Source: Allacma fusca
Lineage: Eukaryota; Arthropoda; Collembola; Symphypleona; Sminthuridae
Direction of reading: 5' to 3'
Assembly: GCA_947179485.1 (NCBI GenBank)
Contig: OX359250.1
Location: 31,072,654 to 31,136,653, forward strand
DNA length: 64,000 nucleotides
In this document: positions 28,143-42,235 of the stretch, one piece after another
Layout: the number at the start of each line of letters is the position of its first letter
How positions within the stretch are numbered: the first letter of the stretch is position 1
Translations under genes and position numbers: made by a program
Notes under the pieces: model-generated
Database searches by the model: none
Seen by the model: only the letters and a program-made list of their open reading frames with translations
Told to the model about the DNA's origin: nothing

Positions 28143-30685
28143 TCTATGCATGTATCAATGCTATATTTTAGGAGATACACATTTTTTTCCAAATTTGTCT
28201 TGAGAGAAACACACGCTGTCTTTGACGGATCTATTAGCAAGAGTACAAACTTCACAGAAATTTATAGCCACGTCCTTAGTTTTGTTTTTTACAAAAAATA
28301 GGAAAAATTATGTGAGGCAGTATTTGAGGGTCAAGCTCAAAAATAATTATTTGCTAACTGCACAATTACAATTTGTAAGTGTCCATTATATATGTAGATA
28401 TATATAATGAACATATACTAACCTAATATAAATATCTACCTGTCTGTACAGTTCACGCATTTTTAAAGTAGCATCTATTAAATTCAGGCAGACGGTCAAT
28501 ATACACTCTGTAGATACACATATTTAATTAAATCATATGCATATTAATACTATCACACAATAATAAAGTGCCAGGACAAACTTTGTCATTTTGAAGGATT
28601 TTTAATCTGAAAATGTCGAAATGTATGTTGCTCCCTAGCTATGTGAGAAATCAACGGGGGAAGCGTAAATCAAAGGATCCGTTGAGTGAGAAAATTCATG
28701 AATGAAAGTAATTCATGCATTTGATATTTCTGGACATGCTCCATGTAAAACAAGTGCTTGGCCGAGAACTTGTCCACAACACAACTTTCTGACAGATTTC
28801 CCTTCAATTCATACCCTAATGATTGGAATCAAACTATCCAATTCATAGGCAGGTCAATATCAAAACCAAAGGAGAATTCCCAATCTCCGCCTGTCAATTC
28901 CCTTCATAAAGGGAATGAACTCAAGAGAGCTTCCATAAATACATACATACGTACATACATACACAAACCCACACCAGAAACACAAATAAAATACACCAGC
29001 TTTCATTCATGAAACTTCTAGAGCGGAAAGTTTTCCTTCTCCTAAAGTATCTACACGTACATATACAGCAAGAGGGACCTTCCGAAAAAAGTATCTGTTA
29101 CTTTTGTTACAAGCGGGCAAACAATTTTCAAAAGTATGATCATTTCATAAGTTTTCTTTCTTACTTCTAAATCAACAAGTGTTTTATTGTCTTCGAAGGG
29201 AAATATTACCAAGGACTCATTACAGTATATATAGATACATATATTCACGCTCTCTTACTCATTTACCCCCACCCACCATAAACCCTCCTTGCCCCAATGT
29301 CTTACTATTTTTGCAACCGAATTCCCGTAAATGCGTAGGAGCAGACAAAAATAAGCTTCCACAAACAAAAACTAATATCATTTCATTCACACAATGGATA
29401 CAGCTCAACCTTAGGCCTACAAAAATACTCATCCACAACTACATACATACATATCTACAGATATGTAGGTACAGATACAATCCAGCCTTCCTAATATTCC
29501 CCATAGACTTACCGCCCTCTGTATCCCAGAGCCAGGATATGTACGTACACAATTAGGACAAATCTATTGGGACCAATGGGAACATAACCCAAAATTGTAA
29601 GAAAACAGACACACATTATTTAAACAAAAGGTAAACACTTGAGCTTTGTTCTCAACATTTGTCTTAATCTTAAAGAAGGCACAAGTACACACACACACAC
29701 ACACATATATAAAAATCCCTTAGACAAATCTTATAAAATAAATGCACTCACTCTGTACTATAGTCCTTATATATTTACTACGTAAATATATGGACCCGGC
29801 AGTAGATGTAGATTTCATCTTTGAGTGAGAAAAGAGCAGTGGTAGTTCAGATACACCACAGGCAGGGACAGGGATGACGGAACGAAGAGACCATGGAACT
29901 GTTAGTTAGAGCACCCCAAGACTGAGACCCTATTCCCTTCAATTTAAATACATGCCTATATACATACTTTACTTAGAGACTTCATAGGAGTATACATATG
30001 TAATTATTACAGGCAGTTACACACACACACATGTGTGTGAGGTTCCAGTGCCATTTTAGGAGGCCATCAGCCATGGAAGAGTCTGAGTCTGGTTCATGCA
30101 GCCTGAATAATAATAATACTACTACACTAAAACAACACCATCCCCAAACAACATGACCTCTCTGCTCTATTAAAAACATAAACTCCTTTTATACATAAAC
30201 GGTCATCTGGTAGACTGCTGGCTCTGATTTAGAAAACCAGCTCCAGGGTTCTTCAAAAGCGTTTATTTACTGAATGAAATATTTATTATCAAATTCTTTC
30301 TCCAGACTTGGTATATTTCCCCCCTGAAAACCCTTTTTTTATACCTCATCCCATACAGTTCCTCCTTCTTCTTTTTTTTTATATCTATGTGTGCAGAAAT
30401 ATGCAACTGACTAATTCATTCCTCAAGAGAATCAACACTACTGGAAGAAAAAAATAGTCTCATTGCTGGATATAAAATGAATGAATGAAAGAAGATAGAG
30501 CAGCTGTGAAAATCCTCTTACAGCTCTTTATGTGAGCAAATAAGGGCGGGATTATAGTTTCCCATCAGAAGAAACTGAAACGAGTAATTACGATAAAGTT
30601 TAATTTCTATTTAGATATCTCAAAGCTTGTTATCTCAAGAGACGAGCTGTATTTATTTGTACACAAGGGATCATTACATTTTTAG

Positions 30686-30686
30686 A

Positions 30687-30732
<46 letters not shown>

Positions 30733-30745
30733 TCTCTCTCCTCTC
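30686..30745. repeat. (TC)n microsatellite
   Basis: TC array of about 60 bp with a few CT-rich interruptions. Confidence 0.9.
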
Positions 30746-33700
30746 AAAACTAAGGAGAAGGCAGAATTACACGGAGAAACGCAAAAGCACTAGATTACAA
30801 TCATTGACAGTTACCTTTAAAAAAACACGATCGGCACTACAGTTGCAGATATATGTATATACATAAGTATGCTAAAATTCCAAGCCAATGTTCCTTCCTT
30901 TTTTCCGAAAGGAAACATCTGTACCAATAAACGCCAGGAGATCCAAAAATACCCTACCAAGAATTCCTATACATGTACACATTTATTGTAAATGATTCTT
31001 CCAATTATACAGCAGGCCTGGAAGACTAAATAAGAAAAAAAAAACTTCATTTATGTTTTTCAAAAGTTACGTAACATATTTACGAACTTTAGAACAGAGA
31101 TGCAGTTCTCCTTCATGTATAAAAATGCATTATATCTACCAGGGGGGAAAAAACAACTGAAGCAGATATCATTTATACGTATTTCTGTAACCTAACAATA
31201 GCTTCCACAAAAGTAGAAGAACATTTATACGAAAATAATACCCGACAGGCCAAAACTAGGTATACTTAGATATAACTTCTACTTGGATCAAATGCGGCGT
31301 GACGCAAATCAAAATAGCTTGATTGCACACTGCAACTAAAATATATCCATGGACGTACAGAGATGCATGCACAGTATTTATATTTTTATAAGTTCAATGT
31401 AATTAAATATCTACATTTATATCTCCCCATCCTACATTGTTTCAATAGCAGTGTAAGTGTGTGCATAATGTACTATAATCTGTATACACGCAAGTGAAAT
31501 CAGAGACGGGTAACGTAACCGTTCCGACTCCATTTATTTCATAGTAGTACATAAGTAACTTATAGTTCCAACAACATTTTTAAAATGTTCCTCTGGTCCT
31601 GTCCTGGTGCATGTGCATCGTGTATGTATCTACAAGTACAGTACAGACTCCACTTCATAATACACAGATTTACTCAATAGTGTGCAGTTAGTATGAGCAT
31701 CATATAGTGAAGCTATAAATGTAAATATGTATGTAAATTGTAGAAAAAACATTGCATGCACATATCAGTTGAAGTCGAGTAAAGAAGCCCTCTTCTAAGA
31801 ATTCAGTTGGTTTTTTTTTCTCCCTCTTCTCACAGACACAGCATCTCTTCCTTATGTACGTAAGTGCTATCAATTTACAAAAATGTGGGTGTACTTGAAC
31901 TCCTACTATATAATTCATATATCTACGTATGTATATAAATTAAGGGAGCTGGTCCACATGTATAGGAAGTCTGGGTGAAAACAACACATGTACAACACAC
32001 ATCTTTTAGCAGAGTATGTATGTACATGACATGAAGAATGTCCTCACACTATATACATGCATGAGGTACATATGTACGTAGGCACTAGCCCTGTACACAA
32101 CCAGAGCCTACACTACTTGTATCTATATAGATAGGTACATATATGTAAAATATATTTGAGAGCCTAATTTTTTACTCCACATCCTGTAACTATATAGTAG
32201 CAGGCAAAATATTCTACACAATCCGCCAGCAGTATAAACGGCAGTCAGTTTTCACTCCGCAAGTACAAATCTCGGAGCAACTAAACAAATGTTTACATTC
32301 TCCAAACCTCATCATCACTAAACCATCTCAGATGACTCAGGATTTACATATAAACCAATTATATTTCCGGTAAAGCATGACATCACTTCCTTCCAACCCA
32401 ATGCAACGGCCGTTCGAACATAAATATCAAATTAAGTCAGTTTAGCAAAGTAAACATTATCAAGTCGGAGGAGCAAATTATGAGAGATACCAAATACTAC
32501 CAGGAAGAACAGAAGCACAGACTGCAATTTTACAGCCCCACTTCAAATCACGGCCTGACGAACTAAATTATTAATAAATCAGACCACAAACCTCCAAGTA
32601 CTATTTCCGAAATGTAACTTCCTTTTAATTTGTCTACACACATTTAGCAGAAAATAAAATACAACATAAAAGTGGACGTGAGCCATTCCGGCTCACAGTG
32701 CCCCATATCCTGCTAAAAAGCAGTTTATTTTAACACAAAAAATGGTTCTTTTTTTTAAAAAAAAAAGCTCTTACATTTCTCACAATTTATTACCTAGAAA
32801 AATAACCCCCCGCAAAAACAAAAAATCCCATGAGTCCCGAGTCCCGAATGGAGTGTAAATACAGGAAATAAATTAAGTTTACGGGGTTCTATTTCTTTCG
32901 GACCAATTTTCAGGATGAGTCTTAAGAAAGAGCAAGGCAATAAGTCTTGTAACCGAGAGGAGCTCTCGGTCCCACTCTTAAATTGTCAAATAGATCTTAT
33001 TTCAAGGACCTGCAAGTAAATAACTGAATGCACTCCTTAATTGCTTTGCCCGACTGCTAATTAAGTTTTACTTCCTTTCACTTTTCAAATCTCAAAAACC
33101 TTTCCCCCTTCCTGCCATGTACCATTACTTTCCATTTCACAATTTAGCTCTGGATGTAGATACCCCATAAGTATAAGTAATTATATGTATGTATGTAATG
33201 TGTAACATGTCAATGCCTAGTACTTTACGTCAACAATTCATTTTTTAAAAGAGTCTCAAAGATTACATGAACCTGTCGAACCCAAAGAATTACAAGTGAA
33301 AAGACCAACCATGAGAAGCAGGAAAAAACAGGGATTGTCCCAATTGCGGTGCAACAATCAGCCGGAAAAATGAAGAGAGGGTGAGGAGCAACGAGCAACG
33401 TGAGCACATTTTTTTTTTTTTAGGTACACAAAAAGAGTGGGAAATATTAAGAACCGATCATTCCATAGTAATCTCGTACATATACTTACACTTACGTAAT
33501 TATTATATTAAAAAAACGAGCCAAGGAAACATCATTTTTCCTCTTTTCTACTCTTTTTTTTTATCCCAATTCTGAATTCCATACACTTGGAGGAGTACCC
33601 GTCAATGCAGAGCTTATAAAGTTATTTAAGTACCTATCTTTTTTTTCATACGTACTTAATTTCCTTCCCTCCCAAAAAAAAAAAGCTGAGTTGTTACATA

Positions 33701-35225
33701 ATCCGGATTTGAGTCCATTTATATAAATACAAACAAAACAACAATGAAGGTTTTAATATAATAAGGTTAAGTACCATTAAATGTAATGCACACTTCTGTG
33801 AATCGACCCTTTCGAAATCTATACACGCAACACAACACACACACACACACACACACTAAGCACACACAATGTGATTTAATACATAATTACATACATACGT
33901 GCAATTACTTTTCGACACCCAAATATTGATATCCTCCTACTCCCATGGACCTGAGACCTCACTACATCTATACGTGTACGGACCAATACGGTAAATATAG
34001 ATTTGTACATTTACAGGGCTTTATTGTCCCGAAAAGGATTCCTGTCGTATACCTTCTGTATTTCGACTCCACGCTCGATTACCTACTGATAAGGAACATA
34101 CTTCCAATTCAAATCAAGTGGCAATTCAACACCTTCCTTCATAATAACGCCTCTTATCGTGTTCCCTTTTACAAATCCTGGATTAGGAATCTCCGACGTA
34201 ATAACCTAGCTAGGAGTAATAACAATCAATGTCGGATATGTACAAAAGTACCTTCCACACATATAAGTACATAATTACACATACATACATCCTTCCATCA
34301 ATTCGAATACAACAGGGACTCAGCATCTTCCTTCAAAGAACTTCCGTAATGAGTACCACTTAAACTCCCGTAACACCCAATACCATATCCCAATCATGCT
34401 CCCAGGGGTGGTTCAGAGTAATTTCTTAAATCAAATCAATCCGAACCAAACCCATTGAAAAATAAACGGTTTATTTCCTACAATGTACTTTCCAAGTTTG
34501 GGACTCCTTAAACACCAGAACCTCCCAAACCTTCACCCACTACATCTCTAGTAACAGGGAAATTCCTACAAGGAGTAAATTATTACCTGTTGTGTCCGTA
34601 AAAACTCAATTGAAGAAAATAAATTATTTTGCCGATCCGAAGTAATAATTTTACTTGTTCAGTTCAGACACTACTTTGTTACCTTAGACCTTAGAATTCT
34701 ATCCTTTTATTTTAATTTATTATTACTGTAATTTCAGACAGAGTTACTATTTTGATGCAAGCCGAAAAATTAGGAATTATCCGAATAGTAATAACATTTT
34801 AATAAATTGGCAGGACCATCGTCCCATCCCATGTTTTGCTGAGAAAGTTGTCAAGAGATCCGTGATGTCATGTCTAGCCAGCCTAGTAGATTTGAACATT
34901 TGACTTCCATCAAGAACTCTGAAGGAAAAAGGATGAATTGCTGACATGGAAGTAATTACTTGTACTTGTACAAAAATAACTGAAGGAATCCAACAAAAAC
35001 CTTCATACATATCAGCAATTCCAAGAATTTCAATTTGTCAGCAGCCAGCTAGCTCTACACAACAAATGGTCAAATGACTTTCAATAACAATCATATATGT
35101 CAGTTACGAGGAGTAGTGTAGACAAGCATTATGGGAATAGATTTTCGAAAAGCACCCACAATTATGTGTGTAGATACCTATGTATGTACATTTGTAATGA
35201 AGACTTATATCCTAGAGTTACAGTA

Positions 35226-35260
<35 letters not shown>
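35226..35260. repeat. (CA)n microsatellite
   Basis: Pure CA array of about 35 bp. Confidence 0.95.
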
Positions 35261-35262
<2 letters not shown>

Positions 35263-37559
35263 CCCAAGGCTACCTTGTTCTTTACACACTGGATTTCTAA
35301 AATAACAAATTGCAAACTGAAGTCTCACATACAGAGAGAGAGCCATCCCAAAGCGTATAAGCAACACCTTACTAGTAGATCATGGTTATTGTTACAAATA
35401 AATACTCTCCCAATGAGCCAGCCGGGATAGAAAAAAAGCAGTAAATGAGGGGAAATTGGAACCAATTTTATACACTGGAGTCAAAAGCTGAGCATTATCA
35501 TTGGAGTTATAGGGCTCCGAGTCCCCTTGGAAATTGTCACAGTCGTGCATTTATGTACCCCGTAAAATGTGATGATACCGATAAACGCTGCCGTAAACAA
35601 GGATTTAAACGAAAATAGTTTGTACAAGACAGTTTGCACAGAATTACCTCCATCGCTAGTTTTGTTTTAACGTCCTCGTTATGGGTATATAGACATCAAC
35701 ATGATAACCACAGATGTTCCTGGGTGAGGAGTTGTCAGGGCTCAGGGCGGACTTCTGACTTGAGATCTTTCTTCCAAATACTTACAACCTACGTGCATAC
35801 TACAAGGCTACAGAGGCACACACACATGTCCCTCTGTATCTATCTACAGATTGTATGGATAACAATTTAGGACAGCCAAGACTTAAATCAGCTGAATCCG
35901 AAAATTATCTAACACTTTAATCTATATACTATATGGTCTTTCTTCAATAATAATTATTATTACATGAATACATACAAGTAGATAGTCTGCACAAACAAAT
36001 TTGTGCATCTGCTTGGGAACTAAACTTTTACACAGAAAAAAAAATCACACATCCAAGAAATTCTTCATGCCCTCACTAAACTTTCCTTTCATTCCTCACA
36101 AATATGATCTCATGCAGCTGACTTTGCAATTGCAACCTTGAATCTGGCTCCACACTGATCATTACAATTTGTCTGACTCGAACTCATTAATTAATTATTT
36201 GCAAAAACCAGGAAGGGCAACTGAAGCCACTGACGTTCCTCATCAAATTGAGCAGAGAAGATTCAAACTCCTTCATGAGTGAACAAATACAAGATTACTA
36301 GACAAGTCCCACACACACACACACACACACTCACAAACATACATACATATCTATATAGACTTGTTTAAAATAGAGTGAAGAATCGAGGTCATTTTTCATA
36401 TGTCAATTACAAGCGGATTGGAATTCTTGAGACATCAGAGGAGAATTACTCAAAATATCATTTATTTATGTACATGACACATGTAAACAAGACCCGTGAT
36501 CAATTTGTTTTAAAACCCTAGTAAATGTTTTCTATACACAAGGAGATACGAGTAAAAATAAACAAATGAATATTTCCCAATGTACATACAACCCTGTGTA
36601 CTTTAAATGCAATCAAGTCTCAGTCCCATACTTGTACGTATTTACTCTTTACGTGAACATGTGTATCCCACAGATCTGTACGCAAGGAAAAGGAAATGAC
36701 TATAACACTTCAAGTCGTAACGCACTTGAGGACTCCTAAGAAAGTAATACCTTGTTCTGATGGGCGTTGAGATGCATAAATGGTTTTTTTGCTGGAAATT
36801 ACCTAATATTTGTAGTAGTAGGCATGGAAGCTGAGACATTTTCGGAGCGAAGAGCATCAACATGTCTTCTTCCCTTTCCGGTTTTTTCATCGCCTTCCAA
36901 TGTCTCTTCACTGACTAAATCTTTCCGGCTCTCTCTTTCTCTCTCTCTCTCTCTCTGTCACCGAAACGTAGATACATGTAACTACATAAATATTTTCTGC
37001 TCAGCTACAGAATTTGAAGCTTGTGCTGGTAATCAGTTTTAGTATCTTCACGTTACGCAATGAATTTCATCTAACAACATACAAGCCCAGGATGACTTTT
37101 TGTGACTGCATTTCTCATCTCCTCATTCTTGGCTCCTTAGCTCACGCTCTAAATAGATAGTACAGAGATCTACGGGTGCGTGGAGAGTGAGTGAGAGAGA
37201 GAGAGAGAGAGAGAGAGGGGAAATTTTGCCTTAGTTAGAATAACATTTTTCTATTTGTAATGTCTGAGGTGACAAAATACCACGCGCTGATTAACCAGTC
37301 GACGCATCCTGGCTAGTTTTTGTCAGTTCAGCTCATTGCTTCAGCCATCAAAAGCCCTGTACTTACACAACCTCCTTGCATCACACAAATGCTCCATATA
37401 TATCCACATACTTAGATTTACCCTATGTGCTTCTTCATCTCAGATCCAATCTAGGAAACTAGATGCGGAGCCCAAGAAAACAAATCTCCGTCTGTGGACA
37501 GACTTGATGAAGACAAAAAAAAATAAGTACAAGGCAGCATAAAGTTTACCCATAAGTGT

Positions 37560-38745
37560 ACTTTCAATTTGTAAATGTGCTTCCTCGCCATTTTATACTA
37601 TAACGAGAGACGAAGTACAAGAAGAAGTTGAAGGAGAAGGAGAAGAAAAAGAAGAAGAAGGGATGAACACACAGGGAGTCATACTAAGTAGAAACACATG
37701 AAAGCTCAAGTAAAAACACCTATCCATAAACGCACGAGATTGCTGTTTCCCGTTTCGTTCACCTTTCTCCTCAATGTACATAAATAAGCAAAGTATCCTC
37801 ATAACTCTGCTTAAAGCCCCAAAGAGAATGTACTTCCTCTCCCTATACCTATACAGAAATCTCCATATACATATGTACAATCAATACAGTATCTAGTAGA
37901 GGGGTAGTGGGAGAAGGAAGAATCAGTCCATGAATACACTCTATTCAAACTAACGTCCCATCAAATTCCATCCGAGGAAGCATTCATTTCTCTTTCCTCG
38001 TCGACTCCAATGTTGTCTTAGCAATTCAACACAAGATGTGAAGTATGTAACCCGCGGGGAAGTCACATCATCCTGTCACAAACATTTTCAATGTATTTTC
38101 CTCCATCGGCTCAAGCCTTGTCAGTAATAGAGCTGTTGTAGAATTTCCCAAATCCCCGAAAAAAAAAAACCATTTCCCAATCAAAATGAAATTTCCAGTT
38201 GTAGTGTCTTCTATGTTGACAAATCCAGAGTTAGCTTTTGGCCTTCAGGGACAAACTAACCTAACATATCTCCAAAAAAAAAAAAAAAGAATAGAAAGGG
38301 AGATACCCAAATTGTACATACATGTAGATATAGGTACAATGGTTCACATCCAGGATCTTTGAGGATGTTTTGGGTTTTCTTTTTTACTGTACGAAGTAAA
38401 AAGTTGATGGAAGGTTAGAAGATGAAGATTTGTCAGTAGATTCTTAATCCTGTCGATTACTTATTCACGACACTCCGGGAAATTCTAAAATAAACTTGAG
38501 AGGCAGTGTGTACAAAGTTGGAGTCTAGTACTAGTAGCAAGAGCTGTAGCAGTAGCTAATCAGCTCTTGGATCTACCACACACACAATTTTGACGTCATT
38601 TACTTAAAAAAAAATGTAACATCCACACGTCTCACTACAACATACCTATATCATAATATTATAGTTGAGTGAGAAAAAAAAATAGCTCTATCATTTCTGA
38701 AAAATGAGGGTGACAAAGTGACACTAGATCTTCCCATCACCCTCT
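37560..38745 (+). repeat. segmental duplication, copy 1
   Basis: Collinear in the same orientation with 48875-49855. Matching stretches run from the TTTCAATTTGTAAATG block through GAACACACAGGGAGTCAT, an identical 87-bp core (37940-38026), and TTGTCAGTAATAGAG, to AATTCTAAAATAAACTTGA. Copy 1 is longer because of simple-sequence insertions. No transposon ends were recognised at its borders. Confidence 0.85.
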
Positions 38746-41700
38746 GGTTATGAATAATTCTTGAGGAGACTATTTCTAAGCCGTCGTTGTAGTTATAAGC
38801 ACACATATGCTAAAAAAAAAGTCTGACTTTGAACAACAGAATGAGAGCATTCAAGGGATATTAAAATGAGGTCGAGGAGAGGAGGTTCGACAGAAATTTA
38901 GGGTGTGTAGATCTACAGTAATAATTACATCATATACTTATACAATAAGTCTACATAGAGACGTAGATTTTATGCCTAGCATCTATAATAAGTATAGATA
39001 CTAATAATTATGATTTATGTATTTAATGCCTTACAGATACACATGTCTACAAGTAATAGTAAATAGTAATAACAACAGTAATTTCTCAACTTGTTTCATT
39101 TAAAACTCCGAACGTCCCAGCTGGAAATTGACACCAGGGAGTGAACGCTTGAGAGATTAGGAATTGCAACTACGGGTGCCTACCTTTTGGACAACCGCCA
39201 TGATGCTTATCACACAGACTGCCACACTGCCATTTAAAATACCTTGCATTTTACTGCCAGCAAAAATTCCAAAATTAATAAAACCCGAACCGCATGTATA
39301 AAAAAAACACAAACTCAAAGAGATATGCATACCTTTCGCTCAACATCTAACAAGATAATTGTCCTCGCGAAATGGCCTAAAACAAACAACTCCCCTCTCA
39401 AATGCATCATCACAACTGTCTGCCATGTATGTACATACGTGTGGAAGAACTACCATAATAAAATCCTGACTATGATGACTTTCCATGCGGAGCTTCTTTT
39501 AATAGAATTAAATAGTAAAAATTGGACTAATTCTAAATTTCATTCGCGTAAATCTGTCAGGACGGAGCGCGACGGAAAGTGCAGCTCTACTCATAAACAC
39601 AAGGAGAGGATGGGATATTAAATGCAAAATATATATTTAAAAAAAAGAGAGGGAAAAAATTATGAGTACGGTCGAACCTCTACCACGGGAAATAAAGCAA
39701 GAGGCTGCGTAGGTTGAGTAACCGTACATTTCCGAGACTCACAATCCGAGAGAAAAATATACCCGTATGTACATACATATGTATCTATACGCACGGAGAG
39801 AGAGAGAGAGAGAGAGACTTTACTACAAAAATCTTCCCAAAATTTCCCGCAAGTTTTTTGTCTCACTCACTCCGTAGTTCGGAAAAAAATGTTTAGCTGT
39901 TTTTGTACAGTATAGCCCGAAAAATATTTCAGAGAAAAACAATAACCAGTTAGTTCCTATACATACCTGAATAGTATAGTAAATATATAGTAAATAGAGT
40001 CATCCTCAAAAAGGAGAATCTTGTAATAATTGTGAAGCAACTTGGCAAACCAATACGACCATCTCATGTCAAGTTATTGAGCAATTACAATCAACTTTAT
40101 GCCAGCTCCACTTTAAATAACATGTGTACATTTCAGGGCATAGTCCTAACTGTTGATGGTATAAGTACCCAAGCAGGGAGCGGACACACATTAATACATA
40201 TCTATTATTACATATAGACATTAGATACCTATAGGTGACATTGTAGCAATTACATACATAGATACTCTTAACTTTACAATGCTAAAAAAAGTACGTTATT
40301 TCTGAGAGACACTTAAAAACACTGACTGTGTAGCAAGTCAAGTGACATCATTCACTTATTTTATGTCCTCTTTTTTCCCAATATACCTTCGCACTTGAGC
40401 CCTCTCGTTAGTTAGTGACTTACTTCAGGAGGTAATTTCAGCTTTAGGACTCTTAATCCTTAGAATGGGGTGCTTCTGTGACAAGGAGGTTCCAGAGGAG
40501 AAATCCTCTCCAGATACAAAACCTTACATATGCAGAAGACGGCCCTTCCCCACAGACACACACAGTCGGAGGATAAATAAGAAATAAAACTTAACCAGTG
40601 TTCACCATGAGAGGAAAGTCCCTTCTTTGTTTTTGGTGTGAAGGAGCATTGTTCCACCATTGTTTTAGTGTCAAACTGACTGGACAAGTATCCACATGGG
40701 GTCATAAAATTTCAACTCATGTAGTACATACACATACACCTCCCAAAATTGTACCCAGCGTACAATACTCATCAATTTCCCCAAAAACAGAGGCAACAAA
40801 GCATGGAAATCCCTCCAAAAAAAATACTAGATTTTAGAAATCCACGCACTTGGATTTTACAGTTCTATACAAAAGTCTCAAGTTGACGAGACGACCAGTA
40901 AGCACTAGACCAGAGTGTCTTAATTAGTTCCTTGGGAAGGCAGCAACGGACAACAATACCCAACGTCCAAGTACATATGTATGTACATATGTGCAGATAC
41001 AACATATGTAGTAGTACTATGTTGATAGGTCCATTTCTTCCACACATTTTACAGAAGGGACTGCTCACAACTGTTGTCACTTCCCGCCTCTAACCTTATT
41101 TACATATACCGTAAAAAAAATCTAAATGCTTCACATATTAATTACAAGGGTACAATAATATATGTATCTATGCATGTAGCAATAGTGGTGGATAAGCCGT
41201 GAGTTCCAGTAACTCTATTTTATATCTGTGTACTTTAGACTTTATGATAATTTTAAAGGGCTCTTTATTTATTGTCTTTGGGCTTTTTTTCCCTACGTAC
41301 CTTCATATACGGGCACTCACTACAATAAAATACACATGCCTCAAAAGAAATCATTGTTTACAACATCAACAACAATAACAACACTATTGCAGTCAGAGGA
41401 GACGTTGACCAGGAGTAGGAGTAGTAGTTTAATACTATTAAATCCACTGTCCACAGTAGTAAAAGCAGCCCTTTCTCCATAAGACAATCTTATCTCCCTC
41501 AAAAACAATAGTCTTCAATACTGACAGGGACGGAGAGTGTAGGAAGCGATAAGAGAGCTGTTACTCTCCTCCCACCCATAAAATTACAAGAGAAATTACA
41601 ATTCCGTGGAAAACTTAAAATATTATCCTATTTAAAAGTCCCCTCCAGCCATTCAGATTAGAGATATGACAACAACAAGGTCCCTGTCTCTTTCGTACAT

Positions 41701-41885
41701 AGACCAGGGGAAATACTACATGCTTACAAGATCCGGTGAAATTGTTGTGAGAAAGTTAAAATCGGTAAGGTTTGAAAGGGCTGTTTTGTTTCTAATAATT
41801 TTACAGGTCTAAAGTAAAAATGCCAAATAAACGACAAGTTAAGACTCAAAATAGTCGAACAGTAAATGAATGTGAGAGGGAAAAG

Positions 41886-41912
41886 AGGGAGAGAGAGAGA
41901 GAGAGAGAGAGA
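41886..41912. repeat. (GA)n microsatellite
   Basis: Pure GA array of about 27 bp. Confidence 0.9.
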
Positions 41913-42139
41913 AGAGCACGGGTATAAAAAAAATTTGCAACGGTAGCCAAGATTTGTTACAAAGTGCTATTAGAAACAAACCATACTCAAGACAAACAAG
42001 TGAAGTCACAGACAGTATATACAAGACTGTACGTGTAGAAAAAAAAAAAGAAAACAAGAGCAATCTCAAAGTAAATGTTCATAAATAATGCATACATACA
42101 TAGTTTAAAAATATGAGATTGTTTTACTTGACTATTTAA

Positions 42140-42235
42140 GCGCTGCCGACAAGCACTGATAATTTGAGACGTTAAACGAAAACCGGCCGCAACGAGAAAC
42201 GCGAGAGAGCCAGTGAGAGAACGCCTACTTGACTT
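42140..42235. other. short CpG-rich segment
   Basis: About 95 bp with an unusual density of CpG for this AT-rich intron (words such as GCGCTGCCGAC, ACCGGCCGCAACG and AAACGCGAG). It could be an internal promoter or enhancer, but no TATA box or initiator can be assigned with confidence. Confidence 0.3.

Noticed and set aside
32678..32696. Perfect 7-bp hairpin GTGAGCC/GGCTCAC as a possible microRNA or terminator
   Set aside because: The stem is too short for a microRNA precursor and bacterial-type terminators do not apply here.
33945..34274. 109-codon plus-strand open frame
   Set aside because: AT-rich, no recognisable domain, no acceptor or donor context, isolated in the large intron.
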